The notes under the pieces were generated by a model. The model made no database searches. It was not told the DNA's origin and saw only the letters and a list, made by a program, of their open reading frames with translations. Made by a program: the position numbers and the translations under genes. Shown here one piece after another: positions 61,474 to 64,000 of a stretch of 64,000 bases of DNA (position 1 is its first letter; each line of letters opens with the position of its first letter). The stretch comes from Neptunicella marina (GTDB taxonomy: Bacteria; Pseudomonadota; Gammaproteobacteria; Enterobacterales; Alteromonadaceae), in NCBI RefSeq assembly GCF_014270035.1, contig NZ_JACNEP010000007.1, forward strand, positions 225,223 through 289,222, in the 5' to 3' direction.

Positions 61474-61573
61474 CATAACGCCCGCCTAACAGGCGCAAAA
61501 TGCTTGGCTAAAATTAGGAACGAAGTGACGCAAGCCTAGCTTTTTGCGTCCTTTGTTGAGGCGTTTGTTATGC
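61474..61573 (-). other. VCR-like attC site
   Basis: The minus strand reads GCATAACAAACGCCTC at the start and TGTTAGGCGGGCGTTATG at the end, about 100 bp, almost the same ends as Vibrio cholerae VCRs. The middle holds inverted repeats (AGCTAGGCTTGCGTC ... GCCAAGCATTTTGCG). The stop of the 61568-62179 ORF lies inside it. Confidence 0.92.
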
Positions 61574-62179
61574 ACGCTCTGCACTAAAACGTTCCCCTAT
61601 TATATAGCTTGTTCCTAACTCAAGAACTTGAAGGTTCTGAGAATAGGAGACAAACTCTGATCCATTCCATTTTTTAGGAACGCCTTGATCAAGTGCATTT
61701 ATACGGATTGGCTTAGCTTCTAATGCTTTCATAATTTTAATAGCAAGTGATTCGGGAAAACGCCCAAGCTTGCCGTATTTTGAACTAACGATACCTTTAA
61801 GTTCAGGCGATTGATTTAAAAACCTGTGTATATATTCTGCTCGACTGAAAACTTCAATACAACAGCTTAAAACGATACCCAATAGAGCCTCTGGATCACA
61901 AAAATTGTCTGAAAACATCAAATCAAATTGAATATCACTATACGGAATTAGTAGTGGAGATTTGGAACTCAACATTATAGTTTCAGTTCCTGTTGAGTTT
62001 ATCGACTCCTCTACAACTTGATCACAAGAAATTTCCCATAGCTCAGGTTGTGATTCATCATGCATAGAGATAGAAACATCTAATCGCAAATCATTCGAAT
62101 ACCAATTGGCATCTACAATACGAATCCAACCTTCAGCCTCGTCAAATTCCTTTTCTATCAAGCTTAAAAGATTCTGCAT
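61568..62179 (-). CDS. integron cassette protein of unknown function
   Basis: This 203-residue soluble protein starts MQNLLSLIEKEFDEAEGWIRI. The frame opens 18 codons further upstream at a GTG, but that part lies in the attC site, and the ATG at 62179 has GGGA before it. It has alternating strands and helices with no motif I recognise (SDLRLDVSISMHDESQPELW-type strands, a central helix LLGIVLSCCIEVFSRAEYIHR). Its TAA lies inside the attC, as is usual for cassettes. Confidence 0.7.
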   Translation of the reverse strand: MQNLLSLIEKEFDEAEGWIRIVDANWYSNDLRLDVSISMHDESQPELWEISCDQVVEESINSTGTETIMLSSKSPLLIPYSDIQFDLMFSDNFCDPEALLGIVLSCCIEVFSRAEYIHRFLNQSPELKGIVSSKYGKLGRFPESLAIKIMKALEAKPIRINALDQGVPKKWNGSEFVSYSQNLQVLELGTSYIIGERFSAERA

Positions 62180-62191
62180 GGTTCCCTTAGT

Positions 62192-62298
62192 GCATAACGC
62201 CCCAATTTGGGGAAATTGCGAGTGTTTTGCCACGGAGTGACAGCGAGTAATTTTCCCAAGCCAACTTGCTGGCTGAACAACATTGGTTTGTTAGTTGC
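62192..62298 (-). other. attC site
   Basis: About 107 bp; the minus strand begins CTAACAAACCAATG and ends CAAATTGGGGCGTTATGC. Core string GCGTTATGC and left AACAAACC are as in the neighbouring attC. Inverted repeats fill the middle. Confidence 0.88.
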
Positions 62299-62671
62299 CT
62301 TTTGCAAACTGCCAAAAGTCTCTATTTGCATATAAAACCCAATTTAAGCTTTTTGGTACCATATAGAAAAAAAGAATTTCAGTAGAACTTTGAAAAGCAT
62401 CAAAATTAGCCCAGTTTAAATCTAGTTGTTCAGTTAACCTTTTGGTTAAACCTGAAATTTTATAAGTACGTTCAAATGGCTCAAATACAAACACTGTATC
62501 ACTATCTTGAAATTCAGCGGTCTTGGAAAAAATCTGATTAAATTGATCTTCAGATAACCAGTTATTTGATTGAGAGTTGGGCTTTTTCGTAATCTGCCAA
62601 TCAGAAGAAACCACATTTAACTCTTGATCGCTTCTAAGATCTATAATCGATTTCAACTCATCAAAATGCAC
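62291..62671 (-). CDS. integron cassette protein of unknown function
   Basis: This protein of about 126 residues is rich in Trp, Phe and Gln (NNWLSEDQFNQIFSKTAEF ... LNWANFDAFQSSTEILFFYM). GTG 62671 is chosen as start because AGGAG lies six bases before it; a TTG six codons upstream also keeps the frame. Its TAA is in the attC that follows. The domain is not recognised. The compact single-domain soluble form is typical of cassette cargo. Confidence 0.65.
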   Translation of the reverse strand: MHFDELKSIIDLRSDQELNVVSSDWQITKKPNSQSNNWLSEDQFNQIFSKTAEFQDSDTVFVFEPFERTYKISGLTKRLTEQLDLNWANFDAFQSSTEILFFYMVPKSLNWVLYANRDFWQFAKGN

Positions 62672-62690
62672 ACGATGCTCCTGAGGCAAC

Positions 62691-62784
62691 TAACGCCCGC
62701 GTCACAGGCCGAGGTAACTGGCGGCTTTTGTGCGCATGCACAAAAGGTGACTGTTGCCGAAGGTCATGTGCACGAGCTTGTTAA
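62691..62784 (-). other. attC site
   Basis: About 94 bp; on the minus strand from TTTAACAAGCTCGTGC to GACGCGGGCGTTAG. A perfect hairpin CTTTTGTGC/GCACAAAAG occupies the centre. Confidence 0.88.
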
Positions 62785-62786
62785 AT

Positions 62787-63275
62787 TCATTGCTCTTGAA
62801 TGATATTTTCTTCCCAATATTGAGGGTTCGATAATACCTCATCAATTATATCTTTATCTTTTAGAGCGATTACTTGAGGAGTTTTATAAAAGTTGTGCTT
62901 TGACTTCCAGCCTTCAAATTCAAAGTTTTCCTCATCAGCAGGAATAAAGCAGCCATCTAGATAAATATATGTTTTACCAGCTTCTATATGGCTCACCATG
63001 TTTTGCATACAATCAATCCAGCTATTTATATCCTCTAATTCAGGCTCTTTACCGCTGTACCCCAGCAAGTCTTCTCTTGCTAACTCTTCCCATGTTTTAT
63101 CTATCTCTTTCGCTTCTGCAAAAGTGAATGCCTTCCGACATTTAGTGCATGAAAAAAGCCAGCCACAACCACACCAAGGACAATCTAGCTGCCCAGGGTC
63201 ACCAACTAAGGACTCTTCACATTTACAATGAGAAATAAGTTCATCATTTTTCTTTACTAAATATAAGATGCTCAT
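62787..63275 (-). CDS. zinc-ribbon-containing integron cassette protein
   Basis: This 162-residue soluble protein has a cysteine cluster: Cys17 and Cys19, then CPWCGCGWLFSCTKC (Cys32, 35, 37, 43, 46), a probable zinc ribbon. The C-terminal half is acidic and helical (WEELAREDLLGYSGKEPELED). The ATG has GGAG before it. It has no catalytic motif I know. A nucleic-acid- or protein-binding adaptor role is possible but not supported beyond the ribbon. Confidence 0.7.
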   Translation of the reverse strand: MSILYLVKKNDELISHCKCEESLVGDPGQLDCPWCGCGWLFSCTKCRKAFTFAEAKEIDKTWEELAREDLLGYSGKEPELEDINSWIDCMQNMVSHIEAGKTYIYLDGCFIPADEENFEFEGWKSKHNFYKTPQVIALKDKDIIDEVLSNPQYWEENIIQEQ

Positions 63276-63288
63276 GATTTCTCCAAGA

Positions 63289-63388
63289 ATTTAACCCCCT
63301 GTTAATGGGCAAAATTTAGTTGGCTATAATGTGAAGCGAAGCGAAACCAGCCAACTGAATTTTGTCCACTTTTAAACAGCTTGTTATA
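63289..63388 (-). other. attC site
   Basis: About 100 bp; from TATAACAAGCTGTTTAA to TTAACAGGGGGTTAAAT. The right core GTTAAAT matches GTTRRRY exactly. A long inverted repeat (GGACAAAATTCAGTTGGC with its complement) forms the stem. Confidence 0.9.
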
Positions 63389-63404
63389 CATCAATTTACA
63401 CATA

Positions 63405-63866
63405 TCAATAATCATCTGCGTTGGGTGGAGGAGGAGAAGTTGGTGGTGGAGCCTCATTTGCTGCTTCAAAACTAAGCAGCTCCCTTAATTTGTATATCTT
63501 CCAATTAGCGCAGAAAAGCATAGTAGATCGGTCTTTTTTCGTGGTGTTGTATGAAAGAACAACCTCAACTTTATCAATATATTTATTTGGAATACTTATA
63601 AAAGAGCGATAGTAGTTACCAATGTAACTAAAGTCCTCTCGAATATCTAAATTAACTTCAAACTCGCCTTCTAAACGAGCTGTAACGCTACTTAAAAATT
63701 CATCACCTTTCTTGACTGGTGATAATATTTCAAAAACTTGTAATTCTTGTTGAGAAGTTTGCTGGTCTTCAAATTTTAGAGCAAAAGGCGAGAACTCCTT
63801 TGTTTCTTCTCCACATGCAAAAGTTTTTGAACTGATTATGAGTAGCAGTATTAAGAATCTACGCAA
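63405..63866 (-). CDS. exported integron cassette protein
   Basis: This 153-residue protein starts at a TTG that has AAGGA six bases upstream. It has a signal peptide (MRRFLILLLIISSKTFA, cleaved before CGEE). A beta-rich mature part follows (LEGEFEVNLDIREDFSYIGNYY ... VEVVLSYNTTKKDRSTMLFC), with a proline-rich C-terminus (APPPTSPPPPNADDY). Export from a cassette gene is unusual but known. No family is recognised. Confidence 0.65.
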   Translation of the reverse strand: MRRFLILLLIISSKTFACGEETKEFSPFALKFEDQQTSQQELQVFEILSPVKKGDEFLSSVTARLEGEFEVNLDIREDFSYIGNYYRSFISIPNKYIDKVEVVLSYNTTKKDRSTMLFCANWKIYKLRELLSFEAANEAPPPTSPPPPNADDY

Positions 63867-63880
63867 AACTCTTCCTTGAT

Positions 63881-63938
63881 GTATAACGCTTCAAGCAGAG
63901 GCGCAGCTTTGCTGCGTCCATTGCCTTGACTTGTTAAG
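63881..63938 (-). other. short attC site
   Basis: About 58 bp, near the minimum for attC. On the minus strand it runs from CTTAACAAGTCAAGGC to GCTTGAAGCGTTATAC with a GACGCAGC/GCTGCGCC-type hairpin in the middle. Confidence 0.85.
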
Positions 63939-63998
63939 TTGCTTTGCTTTCTTTTTATCGCGAACCCACAAGACTGAGCCGTTTGTTTTCTTCATCTC
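63891..63998 (-). CDS. C-terminal end (or short ORF) of the next cassette
   Basis: A minus-strand frame is open from the window edge and ends with TGA inside the attC. It contains an ATG at 63995 giving a Lys-rich peptide (MKKTNGSVLWVRDKKKAKQL ...). It may be the 3' end of a longer cassette ORF whose start lies outside the window, or a small ORF of about 34 codons. The other two minus frames are stopped. Confidence 0.35.
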   Translation of the reverse strand, partial: EMKKTNGSVLWVRDKKKAKQLNKSRQWTQQSCASA

Positions 63999-64000
63999 AA

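Noticed and set aside
62180..62233. 18-codon N-terminal extension of the 61568-62179 cassette ORF
   Set aside because: It runs through the attC site of the neighbouring cassette, so it would not be part of the mobile cassette gene.

Overview
The window reads as a chromosome segment of a marine gammaproteobacterium, most likely of the order Alteromonadales. This rests on gene content and order: tig-clpP-clpX-lon-hupB-ppiD, psp next to sapABCDF, phhAB-tyrR-hpd-hmgA-fahA-maiA, an Arg-His-Leu-Pro tRNA cluster, rhombosortase, an Oar-like TonB receptor and MetJ/TyrR-type operators. The species cannot be named from the sequence. The left 56.5 kb is ordinary, densely packed chromosome. The right 7.5 kb is accessory DNA.

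Layout. 0-9.6 kb: a MoxR/VWA pair, cysK, gamma-glutamyltranspeptidase, a crotonase, rhombosortase, an S9 peptidase and a glutathione-peroxidase-like protein. 10-20 kb: an acyltransferase, an aromatic aminotransferase, then a complete Phe/Tyr catabolic block on the minus strand (phhA, phhB, tyrR, hpd, hmgA, fahA, maiA), with TyrR-box-like operators before phhA, tyrR and hpd. 20-28 kb: the envelope-stress pspABC operon with a sigma-54-like promoter, divergent pspF, and sapABCDF directly behind pspF. 28-37 kb: ppiD, hupB, lon (sigma-32 promoter), clpX, clpP and tig. 37 kb: five tRNA genes (Pro, Arg, His, Leu, Pro in transcription order). 37.7-40 kb: folD and a NhaC-superfamily transporter whose start is preceded by three tandem MetJ boxes, so probably the methionine transporter MetT. 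40-50 kb: a YggN-like protein, two DUF1566 proteins, a receiver/CheC plus PAS pair, a LytS/LytTR two-component system and an Oar-like TonB-dependent receptor. 50-56.3 kb: a YcbL-type hydrolase and the MbnP/MbnH 'metallo-mystery pair', facing a large choice-of-anchor-B protein that ends in a GlyGly-CTERM signal, the expected substrate class of the rhombosortase at 5.8 kb.

Accessory region. A tRNA with anticodon CAT (probably tRNA-Ile2) at 56.5 kb marks the edge. Behind it lies an AT-rich two-gene operon: a protein whose C-terminus resembles the NdpA/YejK nucleoid-associated family, and a membrane protein with C-terminal transmembrane helices. It is the best candidate here for an undescribed (possibly defence) system. 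Next come a tyrosine recombinase with a small overlapping partner gene, about 540 bp of gene-free DNA rich in inverted repeats, and, from 60.65 kb to the window end, the distal part of an integron cassette array. That array holds six complete small ORFs and one partial or short ORF, all on the minus strand, with six attC sites resembling Vibrio VCRs and one apparently lost attC. The integron integrase is not in the window and would be expected to the right of it.
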